Shown one piece after another: positions 51,629 through 59,746 of a stretch of 64,000 nt of DNA; within the stretch, counting starts at the first letter, position 1, and every line of letters starts with the position of its first letter. The position numbers and the translations under genes are program-made. The notes below the pieces were generated by a model. It saw nothing but the letters and a program-made list of their open reading frames with translations, did no database searches and had not been told where the DNA came from. The stretch is taken from positions 62,001 to 126,000 of the forward strand of contig CACYUI010000011.1 of the NCBI GenBank assembly GCA_902777605.1. Reading direction: 5' to 3'. This stretch comes from an uncultured bacterium (lineage in GTDB: Bacteria > Cyanobacteriota > Vampirovibrionia > Gastranaerophilales > Gastranaerophilaceae).

Positions 51629-52843
51629 ATGAAAAAATATTTTGTATTTCTTTTTTTTATAATATCTTTGATAGGACTGAGTGCTTGTTCAATCAGAAAA
51701 GATGCTCAAATGAAAGAGGTTACACTCTGGACACTGCAAATGGGCGACTTTTCAGAATATATGTACAAAATAATAAGAGCCTATGAAAAAGAGCATCCGA
51801 ATGTACAAATCAAGTGGGTTGATGTTCCGTTCTCCGAAGGTGAAAAAAGAACACTTGCAGCAGTTATGACAGATAACCCGCCGGATTTAATCAATCTGAA
51901 CCCTGATTTTTCAGCTATTCTTGCTCAAAAAGGAACATTAGAAGAAATTGAAGAAGAAGCACTTGCAGATTTTAATCAAGAAGTCGTTAAAGCGCTCAGA
52001 TATAATGATAAGCTATATTCAATACCTTGGTACGCAACAAGCGCAATTACTATTTATAACAAAGACTTATTTGCACAATCAGGAATTATAAGACTTCCAA
52101 AAACTTACAAAGAACTCGCATACATTTCTGAAAAATTAAAAAATAATACAGGAGCATACGCGTATTTACCGACAATTACAGAAAACGATACGATGGTTAA
52201 AATTCTTAATAAATATGGTATTTCCGAGATAGCAGATTTTAATTCAAAAGAAGCTCAAAGTGTTTTTAGTATGTATAAAGAACTTTACCAAAAAGGTTTA
52301 ATTCCGCCTGAAAGCATAACCTTCACTCATAGAGAAGCACTTGAGCAATATATGGCTGGAAAAATTGTTTTTTATCAAGGCGGAGCAAATTTCTTGAATA
52401 TGATTAAAGAAAACGCACCAAGTATTTATGAGCAAACGGATGTGACCGAGCAAATTAAAGGTCCTGTCGGGCAAAATGACATATCTGTTATGAATTTTGT
52501 TATTCCAAAACGCGCTAAAAATAAAAAAGAGGCACTCGATTTTTGTTTATATCTTACAAATGCGCAAAACCAGTTAGAGCTGGCAAAAATGACAAATGTA
52601 ATTTCCACAAACTCGGAAGCTTTGAAAGACAATTTTTATAATGATTATTCTGACCTAACTGCAAAAGCCCGTTCTATAAGCGCTAAGCAGATTAATAAAA
52701 TCACACCCCAGCTAAGACAGAGAAGAAACCAAAAAGAAATTAATACTCAAGTAAACGAGGCGGTTCAAACTATTCTTTTAAATAAAGACTCTGTAGAAAA
52801 TGCTTTAAACAGGCTTGTTAAATCACTCCAAGCGATTGAATAG
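51629..52843 (+). CDS. Sugar ABC transporter solute-binding lipoprotein
   Basis: A 404-residue lipoprotein. Signal peptide with lipobox LSAC (residues ~17-20, GLSACSIRK). The mature protein is an extracellular solute-binding protein family 1 fold: EVTLWTLQMGDFSEYMYKII, YEKEHPNVQIKWVDVPF, NPPDLINLNPDFSAIL, YSIPWYATSAITIYNKDLF. It would deliver a sugar to a CUT1 permease such as the one at 37308. No permease or ATPase is adjacent. GGGGGG before the ATG is a Shine-Dalgarno. It is followed by a long gene-free stretch. Confidence 0.88.
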   Translation: MKKYFVFLFFIISLIGLSACSIRKDAQMKEVTLWTLQMGDFSEYMYKIIRAYEKEHPNVQIKWVDVPFSEGEKRTLAAVMTDNPPDLINLNPDFSAILAQKGTLEEIEEEALADFNQEVVKALRYNDKLYSIPWYATSAITIYNKDLFAQSGIIRLPKTYKELAYISEKLKNNTGAYAYLPTITENDTMVKILNKYGISEIADFNSKEAQSVFSMYKELYQKGLIPPESITFTHREALEQYMAGKIVFYQGGANFLNMIKENAPSIYEQTDVTEQIKGPVGQNDISVMNFVIPKRAKNKKEALDFCLYLTNAQNQLELAKMTNVISTNSEALKDNFYNDYSDLTAKARSISAKQINKITPQLRQRRNQKEINTQVNEAVQTILLNKDSVENALNRLVKSLQAIE

Positions 52844-52882
52844 CAAAACAACGACCTTTTATATATTTTGGTGCAAAAGTTT

Positions 52883-53260
52883 AAAAAGTATCGTACTTTT
52901 TATTGTTCATTTCTTTGCCCGCAAAGAAACGAACCAAAGAAACTCTCCGAGCTCGATTTTCGCTCATTAATCAATTGTACGGTTCGACTAAAGACGGGTA
53001 AACTCGCTACACTCAAACAGTACCCGTCTTGTTATTGTCTTACCTACATTGATTATTCGCTTCAATAGGCTCGGAAGTTGTTGAATACTTTTGAATGCCT
53101 TTAGTCTTTTATGCTTCTTTAAATATTCACTCCCTTTATAGGGGAGGGCTAGGGAGGGGGCTGTTTTTTATTATTAGAGAAGGGCTTTAGCACCGCGCCC
53201 GTTGTTTAGGGCGCGTAAGAGATTCGGCTTTGCCGAACTAAAAAATGCCCGTAAGGGCAT
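52883..53260. repeat. Island of unrelated perfect hairpins downstream of the solute-binding gene
   Basis: Gap 52844-53381 contains no gene. Perfect hairpins: aaaaagta/tacttttt (52883-52901), tttctttg/caaagaaa (52910-52929), cgcgccc/gggcgcg (53194-53215), ttcggc/gccgaa (53223-53237) and atgccc/gggcat (53245-53260). A hairpin with gacgggta/tacccgtc arms lies at about 52994-53029. The last three lie within 70 bp. The set is more G+C-rich than its surroundings and looks like a composite of mobile intergenic palindromes. Confidence 0.65.
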
Positions 53261-53381
53261 AGAAAACGATTGCGTGTTTCTCTCTTTCTTTTGGTTTCTG
53301 TTTTCTTTCTCTCTTTTCAGAAAGAGTCTTTTTAACTAAAGTTGACAATATTACAAATATTGCAAACTTTTGCTGATTTTT

Positions 53382-53588
53382 CTACAATGTTCCCAGCAAA
53401 GTGTCCATAATAAGTTGTATTTGGTCCAAATGTTTATATATTATTTTTTTGTATGCTTTATATTTTTTATAATTCTCTATATCAGTAAACACATCATTCC
53501 AATACTTGTCTACATTTTCCATCATTACATACAATTTGTCTAATGGTTTTGCTATTGAAAATAAAGTACTTTTTTCGTTTTTGTTCAC
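53382..53588 (-). CDS. Small helical protein divergent from XRE regulator (module 2)
   Basis: A 68-residue basic protein. GTG 53588 is the start, supported by AGAGG 7 nt upstream. Predicted helices: LFSIAKPLDKLYVMMENVDKY and, after a turn near TDIENYKKYK, IIYKHLDQIQLIMDTLLGTL. It is Lys/Tyr-rich, unlike the acidic module-1 protein, but has the same two-helix size and divergent position. A TTGCTA-N17-TATAAT promoter and iterated operator-like repeats precede it. No family recognised; function unknown. Confidence 0.62.
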   Translation of the reverse strand: MNKNEKSTLFSIAKPLDKLYVMMENVDKYWNDVFTDIENYKKYKAYKKIIYKHLDQIQLIMDTLLGTL

Positions 53589-53608
53589 AAAATTCCTCTT
53601 TTTTTACT

Positions 53609-53659
53609 ACTTTCTATGTGTATTATATACTTTTTGTAGTTTTTTAGCAACTTTTTGTA
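53609..53659. promoter_or_regulatory. Three iterated operator-like repeats, XRE module 2
   Basis: ACTTTCTATG (53609), ACTTTTTGTA (53629) and ACTTTTTGTA (53650) recur every 20-21 bp, about two helical turns. They overlap the -35 and -10 of the minus-strand small gene. The last two are identical. The arrangement suits cooperative repressor binding (inference). Confidence 0.6.
53622..53650 (-). promoter_or_regulatory. Promoter of the module 2 small protein
   Basis: On the minus strand, TTGCTA (53645-53650), 17-bp spacer, TATAAT (53622-53627). Confidence 0.7.
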
Positions 53660-53671
53660 TCATATTAGGGG

Positions 53672-53700
53672 TTAATGTAACAGACATTGTTTTTTATAAT
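53672..53700 (+). promoter_or_regulatory. Promoter of the module 2 XRE gene (leaderless)
   Basis: TTAATG (53672-53677), 17-bp spacer, TATAAT (53695-53700), then 7 nt to ATG 53708. The start of transcription would coincide with the start codon; no Shine-Dalgarno is present. Confidence 0.6.
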
Positions 53701-53707
53701 TCATAAT

Positions 53708-53941
53708 ATGATTGATGAAAATGAACTAAATTTTAGAAAAATACTTGCTTTAAATATGAGGGTTGCAAGAGCGAGAAAAGATTATACACAAGAAACTCTA
53801 GCGGAACTGTCCGGAATTTCTTTTAAACACATCACAAAAATCGAAAATGCTAAAGTTACTCCGAATATTTATTTTGTTCACAATATTGCAAAAGCGCTTG
53901 ATGTCACAATAGACGAACTCGTTACAGAATACAAGAAATAA
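53708..53941 (+). CDS. XRE-family HTH transcriptional regulator (module 2)
   Basis: A 77-residue single-domain Cro/CI-type regulator. ATG 53708 is preferred to the longer TTG frame at 53687, which would run through its own -10 box. Landmarks: NMRVARARKDYTQETLAELSG (helices 1-2), ISFKHITKIENAKVTPN (recognition helix) and 'AKALDVTIDELVTEYKK' (helix 5). It is divergent from the 68-residue gene. Three near-identical 10-bp repeats lie between. The next gene downstream is argS, 90 bp away with its own Shine-Dalgarno. Confidence 0.9.
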   Translation: MIDENELNFRKILALNMRVARARKDYTQETLAELSGISFKHITKIENAKVTPNIYFVHNIAKALDVTIDELVTEYKK

Positions 53942-54031
53942 AAGCTTTTCATTCGATATAAATATAACCTGTTTTATCATTATATGTTTATCGTATAATT
54001 ATCTGTAAGATTACACGAAACGAGGATAATT

Positions 54032-55771
54032 ATGCTAAAAGATTTTTTCTTAAAAGAAGTTGAAAACGGAGTAATAGAAGCGGTAAAATCAGGTACTCTC
54101 GGACAAATGGGGGTAAATGAGGGAAAAGAGGTAAGCGAAAAACATACCCTTATGATAGAAAAACCTAAAAATCCTGATTTTGGAGATTTTGCGGTTAATG
54201 TTTCTTCTCTTGCCCGCACGGCAAAAATCGCTCCGCCTATGATAGCAAATGCAATTGTGGAAAAGCTTAGTAAGAAAAATTATACAGTGTCTGTTGTCGG
54301 CGGATTTATCAATTTTAAAGCAAGCGATTCACTTTTGGCTGATACTATAGAAGAAATCTTAAACAAAAAAGAAAACTATGGTAGAGGTGACGGTTCAGAC
54401 AAGGAAAAAATCCTGCTTGAATATGTATCAGCAAACCCTACAGGCCCTTTCCATATAGGTCATGGGCGCTGGGCAGCTATGGGAAGTGCGCTCGCTAATC
54501 TTCTAAAATTCTATGGTCACGATGTTTACCAAGAATTTTACATTAACGATGCAGGAAGCCAAATACAAAAACTCGGAAATTCTTTAAAAATAAGAATTCA
54601 GCAAGAATTGGGCGAAAATGTTGATTTTCCGACTGATGAAACAGAAAGAAAGAATTTCTACCCAGGAGAGTATCTAATTCCTGTTGCAAAAAAATTCTTA
54701 AAAGAACATCCTGAGGTTGATGTTCACGCTTGCGACATTCAAATCCTTTGCGATTACGCCAAAGCCGAAATGGAAGCTTGTCAAAGAGAGCTGCTTGAAA
54801 ATTTTAGAGTTCATTTTGACAAATTCTACTCAGAACTTGATTTGCACAAGTCGGGAAAAGTTGAAAAACGATATAAAGAGCTTATGGATAAAGGTTATCT
54901 TTATGAGCAGGAAGGTGCAATATGGTTCAAATCAACTCAGTACGGAGATGACCAAGACCGCGTTATCAAAAAAGCTGACGGTTCTAACACATATTTAACT
55001 GCTGATATAGCTTATCATGCCGATAAGTTTGACAGGGGTTTTGACAGACTTATAGATATTTGGGGAGCTGACCACCATGGCTATATTGCCCGTGTGAAAG
55101 CTTCTTTAGAGGCATTGGGATACAACCCTGATAAGTTAGAGGTTCTTTTAGGTCAGCTTGTTAATCTGATTATTGACGGAAACGAAGTCAGAATGGGTAA
55201 ACGCAAAAACATGGTTACATTAGATGACTTGATAGAAGAAGTCGGAGTCGATGCTACGCGTTATTGGATGGAAATGCGAAACATTGATATGACTCTCGAT
55301 TTTGATATAGAACTTGCAAAACGCTCTACAGATGAAAACCCCGTTTTCTATGTTCAATATGCACACGCAAGAGTTTGCTCAATACTAAGAAATGCGGTTA
55401 GTGAAAAACTTAACCCGGAAACAGGAGAAAAATCACCTGCTCCGATGACAGAAAAAGAGCTTGAGGATTTAATTAATAATTTTGACAAAAATCTTGTTCT
55501 AAAAACTACAGATAGTGCAAAATCATTGATATTGAAACTGGAAGAGTTTAAATCCGTAATTAAACTTTCAGCCCAGAACAGAACTGTATATACAATATGC
55601 AGATATGTTCAAGAGCTTGCTCAAGAATTCCACTCTTTCTACAATTCAAATCGTGTAATCGGCGAGGATAAAGAGCTTATGAGAGCAAGACTCGGGTTGG
55701 TAGCTGCAGTTAGAATTACACTAAAAAATGCATTAGATATTCTCGGAGTATCTGCTCCCGAAAGAATGTAG
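54032..55771 (+). CDS. argS: Arginyl-tRNA synthetase
   Basis: A 579-residue class I synthetase. The N-terminal additional domain starts with MLKDFFLKEVENGVIEAVKSG. The HIGH signature is FHIGHG (residues 140-145), within EYVSANPTGPFHIGHGRWAA. The KMSKS counterpart reads VRMGKRKNMVTL. The C-terminal DALR-type anticodon-binding domain contains YVQYAHARVCSI and VQELAQEFHSFYNSNRV. CGAGGATAATT provides the Shine-Dalgarno. The module-2 XRE gene lies upstream, and nth follows after 72 bp. Confidence 0.96.
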   Translation: MLKDFFLKEVENGVIEAVKSGTLGQMGVNEGKEVSEKHTLMIEKPKNPDFGDFAVNVSSLARTAKIAPPMIANAIVEKLSKKNYTVSVVGGFINFKASDSLLADTIEEILNKKENYGRGDGSDKEKILLEYVSANPTGPFHIGHGRWAAMGSALANLLKFYGHDVYQEFYINDAGSQIQKLGNSLKIRIQQELGENVDFPTDETERKNFYPGEYLIPVAKKFLKEHPEVDVHACDIQILCDYAKAEMEACQRELLENFRVHFDKFYSELDLHKSGKVEKRYKELMDKGYLYEQEGAIWFKSTQYGDDQDRVIKKADGSNTYLTADIAYHADKFDRGFDRLIDIWGADHHGYIARVKASLEALGYNPDKLEVLLGQLVNLIIDGNEVRMGKRKNMVTLDDLIEEVGVDATRYWMEMRNIDMTLDFDIELAKRSTDENPVFYVQYAHARVCSILRNAVSEKLNPETGEKSPAPMTEKELEDLINNFDKNLVLKTTDSAKSLILKLEEFKSVIKLSAQNRTVYTICRYVQELAQEFHSFYNSNRVIGEDKELMRARLGLVAAVRITLKNALDILGVSAPERM

Positions 55772-55801
55772 GGGTAATGAGGGCAAAGGTAAATTTGTAA
55801 G

Positions 55802-55818
55802 GTCAGGTTATACCTGAC
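55802..55818. repeat. GTCAGG hairpin repeat between argS and nth
   Basis: gtcaggt / acctgac (7-bp stem, tat loop). Same family as at 30831-30847 and 45399-45418. Confidence 0.65.
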
Positions 55819-55846
55819 AAGACTTTCCTAAAGAAAGGAGCCGGTG

Positions 55847-56476
55847 GTGTTTGATATAGATACAGTTGTACAAAAGCTTAAAGACGCCAACCAACCGAAA
55901 AGTGAGTTTGTACATCTGATGGATAGCTTTAATGATCCATATCTGGTGCTTATTGCTTGCATATTAAGTCTCAGAACAAATGACAGAACCACTTATCCGG
56001 CAACTCTTAGAATGCTCAAACTTGCTGATAATCCAAAAAACATGGCAAAAGTGAAGGTTGAAGAGTTAGCAAAAGCCATTTACCCTGTCGGATTTTATGA
56101 GAATAAAGCTAAACAAATAATTGAACTTTCCCGCCAAATAGTTGAAGAATTAGACGGGAAAGTACCTGATGAGATAGAAGATTTGTGCAAATTTAAAGGT
56201 GTCGGCAGAAAAACTGCAAATTTAGTTCTTGCAAGAGGTTTTAATAAACCTGCAATTTGTGTAGATGTGCATGTACACAGAATTTTTAACCGTCTTGGTT
56301 ATGTAAAAACAAAAAATCCCGAAGAAACAGAGTTTGCACTCAGAGAAAAATTGCCCGTAAAACATTGGATTGATATAAACACTCTTATCGTCACCCACGG
56401 TCAAAATGTTTGTAAACCAATAAAACCAAATTGTTCAGAGTGTCCGATTGAGAAATATTGCGCAAAATTAATATAG
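55847..56476 (+). CDS. nth: Endonuclease III
   Basis: A 209-residue base-excision repair glycosylase/AP lyase for oxidised pyrimidines. The helix-hairpin-helix LCKFKGVGRKTANLVL holds the catalytic Lys, and VDVHVHR the catalytic Asp. The C-terminal [4Fe-4S] loop has four cysteines spaced C-x6-C-x2-C-x5-C (CKPIKPNCSECPIEKYC). GTG 55847 is chosen because AAAGGAG lies 6 nt upstream; the first GTG (55844) would be too close. It follows argS by 72 bp with a small repeat between. Confidence 0.94.
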   Translation: MFDIDTVVQKLKDANQPKSEFVHLMDSFNDPYLVLIACILSLRTNDRTTYPATLRMLKLADNPKNMAKVKVEELAKAIYPVGFYENKAKQIIELSRQIVEELDGKVPDEIEDLCKFKGVGRKTANLVLARGFNKPAICVDVHVHRIFNRLGYVKTKNPEETEFALREKLPVKHWIDINTLIVTHGQNVCKPIKPNCSECPIEKYCAKLI

Positions 56477-56507
56477 TATGGTAATATTAGTTTAGAGGAA
56501 AACATTA

Positions 56508-57143
56508 ATGAGCGAAAAAGTAAACTGTCCGTTTTGCGGAAATTTGATAGAAACAGATGCCTATAAGTGTCCAAGCTGTGATGCTGTTTTTAAGACTCCT
56601 GAGCTTCCATATATAAGATTTCAAGACTTTAGAGTATTTTTGGCTTTAGATGTTATGACCTTTGGCTTTTTTACCGTTATTTGGTTTTTTGTAAATGTAA
56701 GATTAATAAATAAACTTTGCGAAAAGAATAGGGACAGAATAAAACTTAATTGGTTGGTTTTATTATTGCTGATGGTTGTATGCTCATATATGTTTTATCT
56801 TTTCAAATTTAAAGCGGGTTATTTGCTTTCAATACTTGTTTTCGCATCAATTTTGTTACTGATTGCACTAACCCACAGGGTTATAAGAATAATCCAAAAA
56901 TACACACTAAAAACATATGGTGTCGAATTGGAATATAATCCGTATTACATAGCGATATTCAATGTTTTATACTTAATTCATTTTATTGACACATATCAAG
57001 ACAGAGTAAATCAAGTACACTCATACTTCAATATAAAATCACCGCAAATGATTTTGTTAATAATTTTACTATTGATAACCCAATTTATGGCATGTTTAGA
57101 CCCAAATATACATAACTTGTATAAATGGCTCTTCGGATTTTAG
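56508..57143 (+). CDS. Zinc-ribbon multi-pass membrane protein
   Basis: A 211-residue protein. An N-terminal zinc ribbon (CPFCGNLIETDAYKCPSC, residues ~6-24) is followed by ~5 transmembrane helices (DVMTFGFFTVIWFF, LVLLLLMVVCSYMFYLF, LLSILVFASILLLIAL and others). The order resembles DUF4234-like or RDD-type zinc-ribbon membrane proteins, but family is not certain. GAGG precedes the ATG. It lies 31 bp after nth and is convergent with the next gene. Confidence 0.72.
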   Translation: MSEKVNCPFCGNLIETDAYKCPSCDAVFKTPELPYIRFQDFRVFLALDVMTFGFFTVIWFFVNVRLINKLCEKNRDRIKLNWLVLLLLMVVCSYMFYLFKFKAGYLLSILVFASILLLIALTHRVIRIIQKYTLKTYGVELEYNPYYIAIFNVLYLIHFIDTYQDRVNQVHSYFNIKSPQMILLIILLLITQFMACLDPNIHNLYKWLFGF

Positions 57144-57152
57144 AATACAAAC

Positions 57153-57563
57153 TTAAGCTTCAATTTCAAAAGTTGAATATTTCAGGGTATCATTATAAGC
57201 ATTAAATACATTTACATTAGCAATGTATGCAGCTTTTGCCCTTTGAATATTAGTTGCAGTTTGAGCATCATATCCATTATTAAGAGCATCCATCAGCGCA
57301 TTATTAAGCTTTTCTGCTGCGCCAGATACATTACTAGCCGGATCATTACTAAAATCATCTGTTTTTACAACATTATAGTAATTGCTAATCGCTGCTTTTG
57401 CTGCCGCATAATCAGGATTTGATTGCGGGTCTTGTCCTGCTTCTCTATTGTCTGCCTGAATGGGTTCAACTTCTTTAGGCATAGTATCCATCGGCATAAT
57501 GGGAAACATCATGTCGATTTGATTAGGGTAAAATGAATTTTCTATAGATGAAATTGAACTCAT
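57153..57563 (-). CDS. Hypothetical protein with flagellar-rod-like C-terminus
   Basis: A 136-residue protein, N-terminus rich in Met and Pro (FPIMPMDTMPKEVEPIQAD), followed by a polar linker and an Ala/Asn-rich helix. The C-terminal segment QRAKAAYIANVNVFNAYNDT, ending KYSTFEIEA, resembles the 'AYxANxxVxxT' terminal helix of flagellar rod and hook proteins, which packs in a coiled-coil bundle. The similarity is weak. ATG 57563 is preferred over a TTG two codons upstream because AGAGG lies 6 nt before it. It is convergent with the zinc-ribbon gene. Confidence 0.6.
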   Translation of the reverse strand: MSSISSIENSFYPNQIDMMFPIMPMDTMPKEVEPIQADNREAGQDPQSNPDYAAAKAAISNYYNVVKTDDFSNDPASNVSGAAEKLNNALMDALNNGYDAQTATNIQRAKAAYIANVNVFNAYNDTLKYSTFEIEA

Positions 57564-57649
57564 TAACAACCTCTATATTAATATTTTAACTCGTTTTCAA
57601 AAGCTCTCAAGTCTTAATATTAAAATTGTTACAAAATTGTATTTTAACT

Positions 57650-58633
57650 TTATGCAACACCGTTATTAAGCAAATCGTGAATATGGATTACTCCCACAGG
57701 TTTTTTACCTTCAAGCACAAACAGGTTTGTAATCTTTTTGTCATGCATAAGCTTCAATGCTTCGGCTGTCATTGCATCAGGTGAAATTGTCTTTGGATTT
57801 TTTGTCATAAGCTCTGATGCTTTAGAACTAAGTATATCAGCAGATAAACATCTCCTTAAATCACCATCAGTTAAAATACCTGTAAGCTCACCTGATTGAT
57901 TTATAAACCCTACACATCCAAGGCGCTTTGATGTCATTTCTAAAAGCACTGTCTGCATATTTGAATTTTCTTCAAGTATTGGCATTTCTGAACCTGTATG
58001 CATAAGATCAGAAACCTTTTTAAGAATTGAACCAAGCTTACCTCCGGGGTGTCTGTCGTTAAAGTCTTCTTTGGAAAATCCGTTACGCTCTATTAAACCT
58101 ACAGTAAGAATATCACCTAAAACAAGAGTTGCTGTAGTTGAACTGGTAGGAGCAAGGCCTAGAGGACAAGCTTCACCGTTATTAGGAAGGGCAAGCACTA
58201 TGTTTCCCGCTTTTCCAAGTGAACTTTCAGGATTCTTTGTAATTGCAATTATTGTTATTCCAAACCTTTTGCAATAATTTAGTATATCTATTAGCTCTCT
58301 TGACTCTCCGCTATTTGATATTGCAACAACAATATCATCTTCCGTTATCATTCCCAAATCACCATGACTTGCTTCTGCTGGGTGAACAAAAAATGACGGA
58401 GTTCCTGTTGAAGCCAGAGATGCTGCTATTTTTCTTCCTATATGACCTGATTTGCCCATGCCTGTTATGATAATTCTTCCTTTTGCATTTTGCATTAAGT
58501 CTAATGCAGAAGAAAGACTCTCTGCGTCCAATGATTTTTTCAATTCTTCTAATGTCTGTATTTCAGAATTAATCGTATTTATAGCAGATTGTCTGTCTGA
58601 TTCTTTTTGAGATTGTGGAACAGTTGATATCAT
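57650..58633 (-). CDS. kdsD: Arabinose 5-phosphate isomerase (SIS + two CBS domains)
   Basis: A 327-residue enzyme of the KpsF/GutQ family. It converts ribulose 5-phosphate to arabinose 5-phosphate, the substrate of KdsA. The SIS domain includes ITGMGKSGHIGRKIAAS, FVHPAEASHGDLGMI and VVAISNSGESRELI (sugar-phosphate loop), followed by GLAPTSSTTATL. Two CBS domains end the protein (DLMHTGSEMPI..., ELMTKNPKTISPDAM). Standard length. AAGGAG precedes the ATG. With kdsA at 6287 and the GT9 enzyme at 24689 it supports a Kdo/heptose LPS core. Confidence 0.94.
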   Translation of the reverse strand: MISTVPQSQKESDRQSAINTINSEIQTLEELKKSLDAESLSSALDLMQNAKGRIIITGMGKSGHIGRKIAASLASTGTPSFFVHPAEASHGDLGMITEDDIVVAISNSGESRELIDILNYCKRFGITIIAITKNPESSLGKAGNIVLALPNNGEACPLGLAPTSSTTATLVLGDILTVGLIERNGFSKEDFNDRHPGGKLGSILKKVSDLMHTGSEMPILEENSNMQTVLLEMTSKRLGCVGFINQSGELTGILTDGDLRRCLSADILSSKASELMTKNPKTISPDAMTAEALKLMHDKKITNLFVLEGKKPVGVIHIHDLLNNGVA

Positions 58634-58678
58634 GCGGAGAACTCCTTCACTAGTATTTTACTACAGAAATATTTGCTT

Positions 58679-58684
58679 TAATAT
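58679..58684 (+). promoter_or_regulatory. -10 box of the iron-sulfur gene (leaderless)
   Basis: TAATAT (58679-58684) followed by 6 nt and ATG 58691; a TTTTAC-like -35 lies 17 bp upstream. No Shine-Dalgarno. Confidence 0.45.
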
Positions 58685-58690
58685 ATTGTT

Positions 58691-59746
58691 ATGAAATGTT
58701 TAGCAGAATATGAAGAAAAAATTCATTCTTGTTCCAAATGCGGTTTGTGTCAATCAGTTTGCCCGATATATAAAATTACAGGCAATGACTGCACCGTTTC
58801 TCGCGGTCAATTTATAATGCTTAGAGGAGTGGTTAAAGGTGATTTAAAAATGTCAAAGACAATAAATCGATATTTGGATTTGTGTCTCAAATGCAATGCT
58901 TGTTCAAAATTCTGCCCGGCAGGAATTGATGTAGTTGATATTATCGCGAGCGCAAAAGCAGAATTTTTTCAGCACAGTTTTTGGGCAAAACTAAAATATT
59001 TTATTCTTAAACACATTATTTTGGGTTTAGGACTTAAGATAGTCAACATTTTTTCTCCGAAAAAAAAGAGTCAAAAATTTGATAAAAAGGTTATTTATTT
59101 TGGTGGCTGCGGGGGTAAATTAGAGGGTAACAAAGAGATAGTAACTCTTCTAAATTCTATGGGAATAGAAGTTATTACTCCTGATTTTGATTGCTGCGGA
59201 ATACCGTTTTTTACAGAAGGCGATTTTAGTTCTTTTGAACAATATATGAAAAGTTTTTTTGAAAAACTTGAACAAACCGGTGTAACAGAGATTGTAACAA
59301 CTTGTGCAAGCTGCGAAAAAACAATAAAATCCTATAAAAAATGGTGTGAAAATAAGGAATACACCGTTAAAAATATTTTTGAATACATAAAAGAGCAAAA
59401 TTTAAGTTTAGAGTTAAAAAATCCTATAAAAGTTACTTTCCATAAACCTTGTAACCTTGCAAATTTTGAAGATATAGAGTGGATATTAAACAATACTAAA
59501 AATCTTGAATACATTCAGATGAAAGATTTTGATAAATGCTGCGGTCTAAACGGAATATCTAAACTTAAAGAATACAAGATTATGAAAAACCTTTATAAAG
59601 AAAAGCATAAAAATATAATAAATACTGGTGCAAAAACGGTTTTAACATCGTGCCTCGGATGTGAAAAAGTACTAAAACTTTTTTCCTTCGGAAAGTACAA
59701 TGTTCACGATTTAACTAAATTTTTGTACAGGAATATCAAGAAATGA
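58691..59746 (+). CDS. (Fe-S)-binding oxidoreductase subunit, GlcF/LutA-like
   Basis: A 351-residue protein with two ferredoxin-type [4Fe-4S] motifs (CSKCGLCQSVCP and CLKCNACSKFCP). Two CCG domains follow (CGGKLEGNKE...DCCGIPFF...TCASCEK and KPCNLANF...KCCGLNG...SCLGCEK). This is the layout of the iron-sulfur subunit of glycolate or lactate oxidase and related respiratory enzymes. The flavin subunit is not adjacent. Its stop overlaps the next start (ATGA), so the two are translationally coupled. Predicted leaderless. Substrate cannot be fixed by eye. Confidence 0.87.
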   Translation: MKCLAEYEEKIHSCSKCGLCQSVCPIYKITGNDCTVSRGQFIMLRGVVKGDLKMSKTINRYLDLCLKCNACSKFCPAGIDVVDIIASAKAEFFQHSFWAKLKYFILKHIILGLGLKIVNIFSPKKKSQKFDKKVIYFGGCGGKLEGNKEIVTLLNSMGIEVITPDFDCCGIPFFTEGDFSSFEQYMKSFFEKLEQTGVTEIVTTCASCEKTIKSYKKWCENKEYTVKNIFEYIKEQNLSLELKNPIKVTFHKPCNLANFEDIEWILNNTKNLEYIQMKDFDKCCGLNGISKLKEYKIMKNLYKEKHKNIINTGAKTVLTSCLGCEKVLKLFSFGKYNVHDLTKFLYRNIKK

